A DNA stretch of 39,351 nt from contig JAKMEW010000115.1 in assembly GCA_022425745.1 (NCBI GenBank), positions 1 to 39,351 of the forward strand, written 5' to 3'. Below are positions 9,982 to 18,688 of the stretch, in pieces (position 1 is the stretch's first letter; every line of letters begins with the position of its first letter). The position numbers and the translations under genes were made by a program. Below the pieces are notes generated by a model. It ran no database searches and was not told where the DNA came from. It saw nothing but the letters and a program-made list of their open reading frames with translations. The stretch is from Rubripirellula sp. (GTDB lineage: Bacteria > Planctomycetota > Planctomycetia > Pirellulales > Pirellulaceae).

Positions 9982-11163
9982 GTGTTTCAATCAAAGCTAA
10001 AGATGGGATTGATCGGTGGTGGTGGTGCCGGTTTCATAGGACGTGTTCATGTTACTGCGGCAACACTTGATCGAGAAGCTGAATTAGTCGCAGGAGCATT
10101 TTCATCAGATCCGGGAAAGTCGAAGAGTTGTGCCGAGGAGTTTTCCATCTCGCCAACTAGGTCGTATGGCAGCTACACAGAATTGCTGGATTCTGAGATG
10201 AAATTACCGAGCACAGAGCGGGTTGATTTCATCACGATCGCGACTCCGAACCACACGCATGCAGAGATCGCAACAGCGGCACTGAAATCAGGTTTTCATG
10301 TCATTTGTGATAAGCCGATGACAACCAATCTTGCTGACGCCAGGAAATTGGTTGAGGCAGTATCTGAGTCTGGAAGAATTTTTGTACTTTCGCACAACTA
10401 CTCTGGATATCCGATGGTGCGGCAAGCACGGGAGATGATTCATCATGGAGACCTGGGGGAACTACTTTCAATTCGTGTTGCTTACAAGCAGGGGTGGATG
10501 CATGGTTTACAGTCAGGCGTTACCCCGAGTCGAGGAGCTTGGAAAAGTGATCCCGGCAAAAATGGTCTAGCGGGTTCATTAGGAGATATTGGGACTCACG
10601 CATTTCATTTGTTGAGTTTTGTAACTGGATTAAAACCGGCGGCCTTGATGTGTAAGATGAAATCCTTTTCTGATCATCACGAGTTAGATGATTACGGCCA
10701 AGCGATCATCCAGTTGAGTGGCGAGACAATGGCCTCGGTATTGTGGAGTCAGGTCTCTCACGGTCGATTGAATGACCTTTCCATTCAAATCGATGGTTCG
10801 AGAGGCGCTTTAAGTTGGCGTCAGGAGAATCCCAATCAATTAACATTCGGTCAATTGGGAAAACCTACGATGACCTATGAACGTCATCCTAATGCTGATT
10901 ACATGACACCTAATGGAAAATCTGCGAGCCGGTTACCGGCAGGACATCCAGAAGCATTTTTTGAAGCCTTTGCTAATCTTTATCGTGATGCTTACCGAAA
11001 AATGAACGCTTTGAATGAAGGAGAAGAACGACAGTCCGGTGGAGTGGAAGATCTTTGCCCGACTGTTCTGGACGGCTTTGATGGCGTGCGATTCATGCAT
11101 CTTTGTTTGGATAGCAATTCCAATGGATCGAGTTGGGTTAATTGGACTGACGATTCAGAATGA
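9982..11163 (+). CDS. Gfo/Idh/MocA family NAD(P)-dependent oxidoreductase
   Basis: The N-terminal Rossmann fold shows a glycine-rich dinucleotide loop (GLIGGGGAGFIG), followed by the family motifs TPNHTHAEIA and CDKPM; the usual EKP is DKP here. The C-terminal part carries GDIGTHAFHLLSF, which contains the conserved catalytic-type His of the family. These cytoplasmic enzymes oxidise or reduce sugars, inositols and their derivatives; the substrate cannot be read from sequence. The track opens the frame at a GTG at 9937, but homologous proteins start only a few residues before the KMGLIGGG motif. I therefore prefer GTG at 9982, which has GGAG about 12 bases upstream; ATG 10003 is a third option. 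It follows the PVC dehydrogenase on the same strand, suggesting co-transcription in a carbohydrate-oxidation unit. It is convergent with the DUF5722-like gene. Confidence 0.88.
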   Translation: MFQSKLKMGLIGGGGAGFIGRVHVTAATLDREAELVAGAFSSDPGKSKSCAEEFSISPTRSYGSYTELLDSEMKLPSTERVDFITIATPNHTHAEIATAALKSGFHVICDKPMTTNLADARKLVEAVSESGRIFVLSHNYSGYPMVRQAREMIHHGDLGELLSIRVAYKQGWMHGLQSGVTPSRGAWKSDPGKNGLAGSLGDIGTHAFHLLSFVTGLKPAALMCKMKSFSDHHELDDYGQAIIQLSGETMASVLWSQVSHGRLNDLSIQIDGSRGALSWRQENPNQLTFGQLGKPTMTYERHPNADYMTPNGKSASRLPAGHPEAFFEAFANLYRDAYRKMNALNEGEERQSGGVEDLCPTVLDGFDGVRFMHLCLDSNSNGSSWVNWTDDSE

Positions 11164-11190
11164 AGGTTGGAGAGCATGTTGAGCGATGGT

Positions 11191-13275
11191 TTAACGCACA
11201 TGTAGAGGAAGTTTTTCGACTTCGTTTCTCGCCTCATCGGTACCGATAGCACGATACAGGTACCACGCTTTTTTCTTTTCGCCGTAGGGTTGATTCAGAC
11301 TTGGAAGAGTCCGTAGTCCTAGCTTAAGGCCACCTTCATCAGGATGATCTATCCATCGATGGTAGTAGAAAGACTCAATCCAATCAAAAGAATCCACCTT
11401 TTGCATCGCATACCATAGGGATGCAGCTTGTAGCATTTGGTGGTGATCTTCGTAATCAGGTGTGTGAAAACCTTGTTCACTTAGAATCACGGGACGAACT
11501 TGTCCGTTTGCTTTTTTCATCTCGCTTGAACCTATAAATTGTCCAAGAATCTCAAGGTTTTGAATGGTGATCATTGGGGTGTCTAGGGAGAACTGAATGA
11601 TTCTGTCCTCCCACGCTTTAGATGAGAAAAGATTTTCTGGGTAAGGATGATGGGCGATTCCCCAGTTGAAGTCACCCTCTAGGTTTGACAATCGTTGTAG
11701 CTGCAGTAAGGAATTGCGGGTACACAGGCGGGTCCAGTTATCGTCGTCAGGAAAGTACCAATGATGGGTGTACGATGCAAAAACCCTCGCAGATGGGTTG
11801 TGTCGTCGAGCGACCGTCTCAATTAAACGCATTGAGCGATAATAGATTTCAGTGACGACATTTGCCGGTTGCTTTCCCATGTTGGTCCAGACATGGTGAT
11901 AATCAATTTCGTTATGAGCGACCCAGTTCGTGATCGTAGCGTTGTTGGGGTTGGTTTCTCCGTATCGTTTCGCGATCGCATTTAAGATGAACCGATAAAG
12001 CTTGTATCCCGATTCACTCGAAAGGTCCGGCATCGCATAGATGCCACCCTGTGAATCTGGGTGTATTAAAGGATGGCGAGTTTTCCTGCTGGTATTTGAA
12101 GCGATGAGAACAATTGCGGAAACGACAATCTCATTTTCAGAGGCAAATTCAACGATCCGATCGTACGTTTGGAATGGGCTCGGGTCAAAGAATAGTTCCG
12201 GGTCTGTATCGGGTATCGCGATTCGCCCCGGTCCTGATGTGTTGGAGATGAATTGATTTAGAACCACGTTGATGGTGATAGCGCTCACATTCAAGTCAAG
12301 TAGATCTTGCAACGGCCCACGTAGGCTCACTCCGCTCAATCCTTTTTTACTTCGAGGGATTTTCCGCGTCTCTTTGTGATCTTTATTGGTAGCGTCCAAT
12401 CTGCTGGGAAAACATCTTGCGGATAAGAATACGTCGGACTCGTCTGTGCTTTTTATTCTCCATCCGCTATCCAATCGATCTCTACCATTAATAAAGCGCG
12501 GCAGTCGAATTGTTTGTGCACTGATATTTTGAATTATTTGATCACTCAGGCCGTGATCGGTTGGATCTATCCATAAGGGAAATTCGACCAGCTGCATGCG
12601 GGTGGTGAGTATTGCATCATTCACAATGACCTTGAGTGAAATCGAATCGTCAAACACCTCAATGTTGGTAATGTGAGCAGGGAAATCTGATTTCAGATAT
12701 CCACCGAGTTTTACACTTAAATCTTTTTTCTGAGAGTTCGCAGATTGAAGCGTCTCTATCGCAATGAGCTCTTCGGAGTTAGGTTTCGTCAGCTTGGGAT
12801 TTCGTAACTGAAATCGTTTGTTGGCCGCCATTCCTGGATCCAGTCGAATCAACCTAGTCACATCACTTAGGTGGATGGTTTGTTCGTGTCGCAGGTCATA
12901 TCGATACTCTGACCAACCCTCACTCAGCGAGATATTGGGTAGCTCAAAACGCGATTGTTCCTCGATGGGTGGGCCATGGTAACCGTGAATCGAGTCAATG
13001 CTTGTCAAACTGAAGTACTCGAAGGATAAGACGGTTTCATCTTCGGTCAGTGGAGATGCCAATTTCCAAACAATATAGGGATCATTTCCAGTGGTGATGA
13101 TTCCTAGTGTCGTTCCATCTGTTTCGATATCGACGTCGTGACATTGATCTTTCAGGATTACAAGGTCCGTCGCTCTGCACTGTGACGAAGAAGACCCCAG
13201 AATTGAAACGAGCAGGCTGGTCAGGAAAATGTCGGAGTATTTATTATTTAAGATGTGAGAAAGAAGTAGTCGCAT
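11191..13275 (-). CDS. Secreted DUF5722-like protein, probable TIM-barrel glycoside hydrolase
   Basis: The frame is open from 13347, but that would overlap the start of nth. The ATG at 13275 gives a 694-residue protein with a signal-like segment (DIFLTSLLVSILGSSSSQCRA). Residues about 25-330 are beta-rich and could bind carbohydrate. From GLSGVSLRG onward it resembles a TIM barrel of the DUF5722 type, which I assign from recollection. Two glutamates sit where retaining clan GH-A enzymes carry theirs: the acid/base-like NE in WVAHNEID near residue 453, and the nucleophile-like E in ILSEQGF near residue 597. Aromatic-rich loops (YTHHWYFPDDDNW, FYYHRW) fit a sugar-binding cleft. A secreted polysaccharide-cleaving role is therefore plausible but unproven. 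It is divergent from nth and convergent with the Gfo/Idh/MocA gene. Confidence 0.75.
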   Translation of the reverse strand: MRLLLSHILNNKYSDIFLTSLLVSILGSSSSQCRATDLVILKDQCHDVDIETDGTTLGIITTGNDPYIVWKLASPLTEDETVLSFEYFSLTSIDSIHGYHGPPIEEQSRFELPNISLSEGWSEYRYDLRHEQTIHLSDVTRLIRLDPGMAANKRFQLRNPKLTKPNSEELIAIETLQSANSQKKDLSVKLGGYLKSDFPAHITNIEVFDDSISLKVIVNDAILTTRMQLVEFPLWIDPTDHGLSDQIIQNISAQTIRLPRFINGRDRLDSGWRIKSTDESDVFLSARCFPSRLDATNKDHKETRKIPRSKKGLSGVSLRGPLQDLLDLNVSAITINVVLNQFISNTSGPGRIAIPDTDPELFFDPSPFQTYDRIVEFASENEIVVSAIVLIASNTSRKTRHPLIHPDSQGGIYAMPDLSSESGYKLYRFILNAIAKRYGETNPNNATITNWVAHNEIDYHHVWTNMGKQPANVVTEIYYRSMRLIETVARRHNPSARVFASYTHHWYFPDDDNWTRLCTRNSLLQLQRLSNLEGDFNWGIAHHPYPENLFSSKAWEDRIIQFSLDTPMITIQNLEILGQFIGSSEMKKANGQVRPVILSEQGFHTPDYEDHHQMLQAASLWYAMQKVDSFDWIESFYYHRWIDHPDEGGLKLGLRTLPSLNQPYGEKKKAWYLYRAIGTDEARNEVEKLPLHVR

Positions 13276-13310
13276 GGATCGGTAAACGGTTGAAAGAAAC
13301 CCGATACTCC

Positions 13311-13316
13311 GAGGGG
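13311..13316 (+). promoter_or_regulatory. Shine-Dalgarno site that sets the TTG start of nth
   Basis: GAGGGG lies 9 bases before the TTG at 13326. There is no ATG in a suitable position, so this strong site supports initiation at TTG. It also makes it unlikely that the DUF5722-like gene on the other strand starts at 13347. Confidence 0.7.
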
Positions 13317-13325
13317 AATTAGATT

Positions 13326-13979
13326 TTGAATAGAAGAGAACGTGCATTAATTATTGGGAAACGACTCGCCGAATTGTACCCTGATCCACCAATCCCGCTT
13401 GACCACTATGACGCTTTTAGCTTGTTGGTGGCGGTTGTCTTGAGCGCTCAGTGTACAGACAAGAAAGTGAATGAAGTCACTCCATTGTTATTTGAAGCTG
13501 CGGCGACACCCAGCAAAATGAGAGACCTTGGGGCAGAGGGTATTCATCCACATATCAAGTCGCTTGGCTTGGCAGCGCAGAAAGCGAAAAGCTTGGCCGG
13601 ATTATCAAGGATTCTGGTGGATAGACATCGAAGTGAGGTGCCCGCTTCGTTCGAAGAATTAGAGGCACTTCCAGGTGTTGGTCATAAAACGGCTAGCGTT
13701 GTGATGGCGCAGGCATTCGATGTGCCCGCTTTTCCAGTTGATACGCACATCCATCGTTTGGCGCAGAGATGGGGTTTGACCAATGGCAAAAGCGTTGTTC
13801 AAACGGAAGTGGATTTGAAAAAGCTATTTCTAAAAAAATCGTGGAATCAGTTGCATCTGCAGATCATTTTCTATGGGCGAGAGCACTGCACAGCGCGTGG
13901 ATGTGACGGTACAGTTTGCGGCTTATGCCGTGAAGTTTATCCCCGAAGACGAAAGGCAGTGATTTGCAAAAAGCCGTAG
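13326..13979 (+). CDS. nth: Endonuclease III (DNA glycosylase/AP lyase)
   Basis: This base-excision repair enzyme removes oxidised pyrimidines and nicks abasic sites. The 217-residue length is normal for the family. The helix-hairpin-helix and catalytic region reads LPGVGHKTASVV, with the catalytic Lys in GHKT, followed by the catalytic Asp in FPVDTH. At the C-terminus the iron-sulfur cysteines read HCTARGCDGTVCGLC, with spacing CX4CX4CX2C instead of the CX6CX2CX5C of E. coli Nth, plus one more Cys near the end. From memory, Bacteroidetes homologs have a similar arrangement, so this is probably a lineage variant and not damage. Translation starts at TTG with a strong upstream GAGGGG. It is divergent from the DUF5722-like gene and convergent with proB. 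Confidence 0.95.
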   Translation: MNRRERALIIGKRLAELYPDPPIPLDHYDAFSLLVAVVLSAQCTDKKVNEVTPLLFEAAATPSKMRDLGAEGIHPHIKSLGLAAQKAKSLAGLSRILVDRHRSEVPASFEELEALPGVGHKTASVVMAQAFDVPAFPVDTHIHRLAQRWGLTNGKSVVQTEVDLKKLFLKKSWNQLHLQIIFYGREHCTARGCDGTVCGLCREVYPRRRKAVICKKP

Positions 13980-14004
13980 CTTGCTGAGGGGCGAGTAGCC
14001 AACG

Positions 14005-15153
14005 TTAGTCGCCGAGTAGAACTAAATTGTCCCGATGAATTACTGATTCATAAGGGCGGTGACCAAGCACATCAGTGATCTGATCACTCGGTACACCTTT
14101 GATTCGATGTATTTCACTCGAGGGATAATTACTTAAGCCTCGGGCAATTTCGGTGCCATGCTGGTTCAAGACTGATACGACACTACCGTGTTTAAACGAA
14201 CCACTGATGTCTCGGATACCGATGGCAAGGAGGCTACCCCCGCGTTCGCAAAGCGCCGTTTCTGCACCTTCATCAATGGTAATTGAGCCATGCGTACCAG
14301 CAGCGCTGCCAATCCAGCGTTTTCGACCTCTAATGGATCGTTCAGGAGGAAGGAAAAGCGTTCCGACTGATTCTCCTGACATAATTTTGACGAGCACTTC
14401 GTCATCTCGGCCGGGAGCGATAATGGTTGGGTGTCCGTGCGACGTTGCAATTCTTGCTGCTTGCAGCTTACTAGCCATTCCCCCGCGACTTTGGGTGCTC
14501 TGATGGCTCTGAGCCATCGCAAACACCTCGTCGTCGATTTGCGGCACAACATCCAGCTTGGTGCTGTCTGGTAGGGTGGGAGGGCCATCATAAAGCCCAT
14601 CCACGTCAGATAGAATGATTAGCAGAGCTTCAGAAAGGAGACCTGCGACTTGAGATGCGAGTCGATCATTATCACCGAAGGTTGTCATTAACTCCGAAAC
14701 GGCCACCGAGTCGTTCTCATTGAGGATGGCGATGGATCCAAAGTTATGAATTTGATGAAGGCAATTGCGTACATTGAGATACCCCCCTCTTCGGCGGAGG
14801 TCATCTGCTGTGAGAAGAACTTGAGCTGCGTGGCGGCCCAGCTTGGTTAAAGCGACTTCGTAGGCTTGAATAAGATCGGTCTGGCCAATGGCGGCGACAG
14901 CTTGGAGCTGTGCGAGGCCACTAGGACGCTCTTCGAGTCCCAGCTTTGCGACTCCGGCACCCACAGCTCCACTGCTAACGAGCAGAGTTTGCCTGCCGCT
15001 ATCGGCAATGCGACAGAGCTGGGATGAGAGGCAATCGATGCGTTTGTGGTCAAGTAACCCAGTATCGGAGGTAATGACTCTTGTGCCTACCTTGACGACA
15101 ATGGTTTTAGCTTGGCTGATCACCTGTTGGCGGATTTCGCTTTGTGGCGGCAT
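14005..15153 (-). CDS. proB: Glutamate 5-kinase with C-terminal PUA domain
   Basis: It catalyses the first step of proline synthesis, the ATP-dependent phosphorylation of glutamate. The amino-acid-kinase domain covers residues about 15-260, with VVKVGTRVIT at the nucleotide site, VSSGAVGAG, LNENDSVAV, FGDNDRLASQVA and the RGGMASKLQAA segment. Residues about 285-370 form a PUA domain (LLAIGIRDISGSF), as in E. coli ProB. The 382-residue length is typical. The ATG at 15153 lies just before the conserved kinase motif; I see no strong Shine-Dalgarno site. proA is not adjacent, so the proline genes are not clustered here. The 253-base gap to the divergent purF presumably holds promoters for both. 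Confidence 0.96.
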   Translation of the reverse strand: MPPQSEIRQQVISQAKTIVVKVGTRVITSDTGLLDHKRIDCLSSQLCRIADSGRQTLLVSSGAVGAGVAKLGLEERPSGLAQLQAVAAIGQTDLIQAYEVALTKLGRHAAQVLLTADDLRRRGGYLNVRNCLHQIHNFGSIAILNENDSVAVSELMTTFGDNDRLASQVAGLLSEALLIILSDVDGLYDGPPTLPDSTKLDVVPQIDDEVFAMAQSHQSTQSRGGMASKLQAARIATSHGHPTIIAPGRDDEVLVKIMSGESVGTLFLPPERSIRGRKRWIGSAAGTHGSITIDEGAETALCERGGSLLAIGIRDISGSFKHGSVVSVLNQHGTEIARGLSNYPSSEIHRIKGVPSDQITDVLGHRPYESVIHRDNLVLLGD

Positions 15154-15406
15154 TGCTTTTGCTGAGTCGTTGAAAACCAGTTTTTGACGGTATTTTTTAT
15201 AAGATTAGCCCGCTGGTCTGGTCGAGCGTTGGAATTTAACCAGAATTCTGAATTGTCATGGGGAATCGACGCGCAGGGAAGCCCGCTGTAAAACCATATT
15301 CATTAATCGATCCTGATCTTGTTTAGGTTACGGCACTTCATCAAATGAAGATGAAGGAATCCCTGATTTCATACTTAAACGTCGTTTTCCACGAGGAAAA
15401 AGCATT

Positions 15407-17020
15407 ATGAGCGAACTACATCATGAGTGTGGTGTCGCAGCCATCTATCACCTATCTGGGCGGGGTAGAAGTCCCATTTGTACCGGTGATGGACCAAGGC
15501 AAATTTCACGGCTTCTTCCGAGGATGTTGCTGGATATTCAGAATCGAGGCCAGTTAGCGGCTGGGATGACGACCTTCGATCCAGATCGTCCAAACTTGTT
15601 GACCACCCGTAAGGATGTCGGCACCGTATCAGAAGTCTTTCGTCTGAATCATCGGGCGAAAGCAGAATCTTTAATGAGATCACTTGCTGGTCGTGCTGCC
15701 ATTGGGCACGTGCGATACGCGACCTGTGGACAGGATGATCGAAATTACGCTCAGCCATTTGAGCGACGCCACATTCATAAAAGGAAGTGGTTCAGCTTTT
15801 GTTTCAATGGTCAATTGTCCAACTACAGCATTCTAAAAGAACGACTGTTGGCCGACGGAGATCACCATTTAGCTCTCGATACAGATACTGAAATCATCCT
15901 GCATGAATTCGGACGCATGTTGAGCGATGCGCGGGGTCGTATTGATTGGATCGAAGTACTGAGAGAGACCACTGCCGGTTTCGATGGCGCTTACAGCTTG
16001 GCCGTGTTGACGGCTGAGGGCGAAATGATTGTCGCGCGTGATCCACTTGGTATCAAACCCATGTGTTATGTGAATGACGGACCTCTGTTCGCTGCTGCAA
16101 GTGAAAGTGTCGCCTTGCTTAACCTTGGTTTTGACAGTGAACAGATCAAGTCACTTCCACCAGGACATGCGATTCTCATCGACCAAGAGAAAGGTTTCCG
16201 CCTTGAGAGATTTGCGCCAGAGCAAACGCCCAAGCATTGTTTCTTCGAGTGGATCTATTTTGCCAACGTTGCTAGTACACTCGACGATCAGAGTGTGTAC
16301 TTGAGTCGAACAAAGCTTGGTGAAGAGTTAGCTCGAGCTGAACGAGATCTCAACTTTGTTGATTTGGATCCGAAAGATACGATCGTCGTGCCGGTACCCG
16401 ATACTAGCAAGGCCGCAGCTGATTCGATGGCATACCAATTGTCCATTCCATGTTGCGAGGGATTGATACGGAATCGGTATGCTGGACGCACTTTCATCGA
16501 GGGAGGCCGTGCGAGAAAAGCTAAGGCCGCCACCAAATACACACCTTTGAGAGAAGTCCTGAAGGATAAACGGGTTATTCTCGTAGAAGACTCCATCGTT
16601 CGCAGCACAACAATGAATGTGCTTTTGGACCGAATTCGAGAAGTTGGTGGAGCCAAAGAAATACATGTTCGTGTCGCTTGTCCTCCCATCATCGCGCCGT
16701 GTTTTTACGGCATCGATATGAGCACAATCGATCAGCTGATCGCGCCCAAGTATTTTACGACCGATGGAGCTTTGACCGCTGAGTCTCAGCAACGTTTAGC
16801 AGATGATCTTGGTGCAGACTCGCTTCAGTACCTGCCCGTGGATTCAATAGCCAGAGCGATTGGAAAGCCCGTAGATCATTTGTGTCAGGCGTGTGTTACC
16901 GGTGACTATCCAACTAAATGCGGCCAGACCCTCTATCAAATCGCTCTCGAGAATCAAGGTTCTAAATTAGACAGCAAGCGGACTTACGAGCAGCTAGCTG
17001 CTGCAATGGGTGTGAGTTAG
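15407..17020 (+). CDS. purF: Amidophosphoribosyltransferase
   Basis: It catalyses the first committed step of purine synthesis, transferring glutamine-derived ammonia to PRPP. The N-terminal nucleophile is Cys8 in HHECGVAAIYH, implying removal of a seven-residue propeptide as in the Bacillus-type enzyme. The glutaminase domain covers about residues 8-250 (GHVRYAT, CFNGQLSNY, DTDTEII). The phosphoribosyltransferase domain has the PRPP loop VILVEDSIVRSTT. Cysteines at the Fe-S ligand positions of the B. subtilis enzyme are retained (KHCFFEWIYF, APCFYGIDMS, CQAC), so an oxygen-sensitive Fe-S form is likely. ATG 15407 is preceded by GAGGA at a good distance. A stem-loop lies just after the stop. 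Confidence 0.93.
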   Translation: MSELHHECGVAAIYHLSGRGRSPICTGDGPRQISRLLPRMLLDIQNRGQLAAGMTTFDPDRPNLLTTRKDVGTVSEVFRLNHRAKAESLMRSLAGRAAIGHVRYATCGQDDRNYAQPFERRHIHKRKWFSFCFNGQLSNYSILKERLLADGDHHLALDTDTEIILHEFGRMLSDARGRIDWIEVLRETTAGFDGAYSLAVLTAEGEMIVARDPLGIKPMCYVNDGPLFAAASESVALLNLGFDSEQIKSLPPGHAILIDQEKGFRLERFAPEQTPKHCFFEWIYFANVASTLDDQSVYLSRTKLGEELARAERDLNFVDLDPKDTIVVPVPDTSKAAADSMAYQLSIPCCEGLIRNRYAGRTFIEGGRARKAKAATKYTPLREVLKDKRVILVEDSIVRSTTMNVLLDRIREVGGAKEIHVRVACPPIIAPCFYGIDMSTIDQLIAPKYFTTDGALTAESQQRLADDLGADSLQYLPVDSIARAIGKPVDHLCQACVTGDYPTKCGQTLYQIALENQGSKLDSKRTYEQLAAAMGVS

Positions 17021-17037
17021 TGGTCTGCATCGAGAAA

Positions 17038-17074
17038 GGTTAGCTTCCAAAAAGACACAACTTTTTGGCTAGCC
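17038..17074 (+). terminator. Stem-loop between purF and glpK
   Basis: GGTTAGCTTCCAAAAAG and CTTTTTGGCTAGCC form an inner 8-bp stem, a 3-nt bulge and an outer 6-bp stem with one G-U pair, around the loop acacaa. It lies 18 bases after the purF stop. The stem contains A and T runs but no clean T tract follows, so it may be a weak terminator, an RNA-stabilising 3' structure or a leader element of glpK. Confidence 0.55.
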
Positions 17075-17116
17075 TGGCCACCTATCAATAGGCTTCGGTC
17101 ATTCGGGAGAACAGAG

Positions 17117-18601
17117 ATGGGTATTCTTTTAGCACTGGACCAAGGCACAACAAGTTCGCGTGCAATTGTCTTTGATCGATTTGGGAAAATACTTGGGTCC
17201 GCGCAGCGCGAATTTCGTCAGTCTTTTCCGATGCCGGGTTGGGTTGAGCATGATCCGGAGGAAATTTGGCGGACCCAATTTGAGGTCGTGCGTGAGGCGC
17301 TTAAGAACGCTTCACTTGAAGCCTCCCAGGTTGTGGCGCTCGGGATTACCAATCAACGTGAAACCACGGTTGTGTGGGATCGCAAAACAGGGGTACCGGT
17401 TAGCCCTGCAATTGTGTGGCAGGATCGTAGGACGAGTGAGAGATGTGACACGCTCAGGTTGGAGGGGTTTGAAGAAACAGTTACACAAAAGACTGGTTTA
17501 ACGTTAGACCCTTACTTCTGCGCTACGAAAGTTGAGTGGATCTTGAACCAAGTTCCAGATGCACGTTCTAAAGCAGAAAATGGTGACCTTCTATTCGGTA
17601 CTGTCGACACCTGGCTGATATGGAAGCTAACAGGTGGTGCAGTTCACGCGACTGACATTACGAATGCTTCGAGGACTCTCTTGTGGAATTTGAAGGAGGG
17701 TCGATGGGATGATGAATTGTTAGAGCGATTCAAAATCCCCATTTCGATGATGCCCGAAGTGAAGCCTTCGTGCAGCCATTTTGGTGAGACACAAAAAGAG
17801 TTGTTCGGTTCCCCGGTGATCATTGGTGGAGTCGCAGGTGATCAGCAAGCTGCTTTATTTGGGCAAAACTGTAGCCGACCAGGTCTGGCAAAAAATACTT
17901 ATGGAACAGGTTGCTTCGCGTTAATGAACATCGGTAGCGAAGCGGTAATGTCAAAGTCAAGATTGCTCACCACGGCGGCGTGTGCGGAGCAAGGTCAGAA
18001 TGCTTTTGCTTTGGAGGGAAGTGTCTTCTGCGGAGGCTCTGCGGTGCAGTGGCTCCGAGACGGCCTCGGGATCATTAATAGTGCGGCGGAAATTGAGCAA
18101 CTGGCGTTGAGTGTTGAAGATACGGGGGGCGTTTATGTTGTCCCAGCGTTCACGGGTCTGGGTGCACCACATTGGGATTCGCATGCACGAGGCACGATAG
18201 TTGGGATCACACGAGGCACGACCAAAGCTCATCTTGCGAGAGCTACACTCGAGGGTATCGCATTTCAAGTGATGGATGTGCTGAAAGCGATGGAGATGGA
18301 TATGGGTGAGCCGCTTTGTGAACTTCGTGTGGATGGAGGTGCGTCCAAGAATGATCTCTTAATGCAGATGCAAGCGGATTTCTTGGGGACGCCGGTTGTA
18401 CGATCAAAAATGACTGAAGCGACTGCACTCGGTGCGGCCTTTCTCGCAGGACTGACAAGCCATGTTTGGACCGATACTCGGGAGCTTGATGAGATATATC
18501 AAGTCGATCGAGTTTTTGAGCCAACCGAGTCGGGTGATTCGATTCTTGATCGCAAACATCAGTGGACACAGGCGCTACAACGTGCGGGGCGATGGGACTA
18601 G
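17117..18601 (+). CDS. glpK: Glycerol kinase
   Basis: It phosphorylates glycerol to sn-glycerol 3-phosphate in the cytoplasm. The FGGY-family fold begins with the phosphate-binding DQGTTSSRAI. Substrate and signature motifs follow: TNQRETTVVWD, GTVDTWLIWKLTGG, GVAGDQQAALFGQ, the NTYGTGCF loop, PAFTGLGAPHWD, and RVDGGASKNDLLMQ. The 494-residue length is normal for GlpK. ATG 17117 has GGGAG eight bases upstream. glpF follows 87 bases downstream on the same strand, so the pair acts as an uptake-and-trapping unit. No glycerol-3-phosphate dehydrogenase or glpR-type regulator is in the window. Confidence 0.97.
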   Translation: MGILLALDQGTTSSRAIVFDRFGKILGSAQREFRQSFPMPGWVEHDPEEIWRTQFEVVREALKNASLEASQVVALGITNQRETTVVWDRKTGVPVSPAIVWQDRRTSERCDTLRLEGFEETVTQKTGLTLDPYFCATKVEWILNQVPDARSKAENGDLLFGTVDTWLIWKLTGGAVHATDITNASRTLLWNLKEGRWDDELLERFKIPISMMPEVKPSCSHFGETQKELFGSPVIIGGVAGDQQAALFGQNCSRPGLAKNTYGTGCFALMNIGSEAVMSKSRLLTTAACAEQGQNAFALEGSVFCGGSAVQWLRDGLGIINSAAEIEQLALSVEDTGGVYVVPAFTGLGAPHWDSHARGTIVGITRGTTKAHLARATLEGIAFQVMDVLKAMEMDMGEPLCELRVDGGASKNDLLMQMQADFLGTPVVRSKMTEATALGAAFLAGLTSHVWTDTRELDEIYQVDRVFEPTESGDSILDRKHQWTQALQRAGRWD

Positions 18602-18688
18602 ATTCGCCGATAAGTTAAAATTCTCGACGACGTCAGGATTTTGGTAGGGCAATGGGACAGGTCGTCTTCATTACTGGAGTAAAGCAAA

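Noticed and set aside
15154-15406. Riboswitch or promoter in the proB-purF gap (TTGACG ... TATAAG)
   Set aside because: The two boxes are only 9 bases apart, and no purine-riboswitch core is visible.
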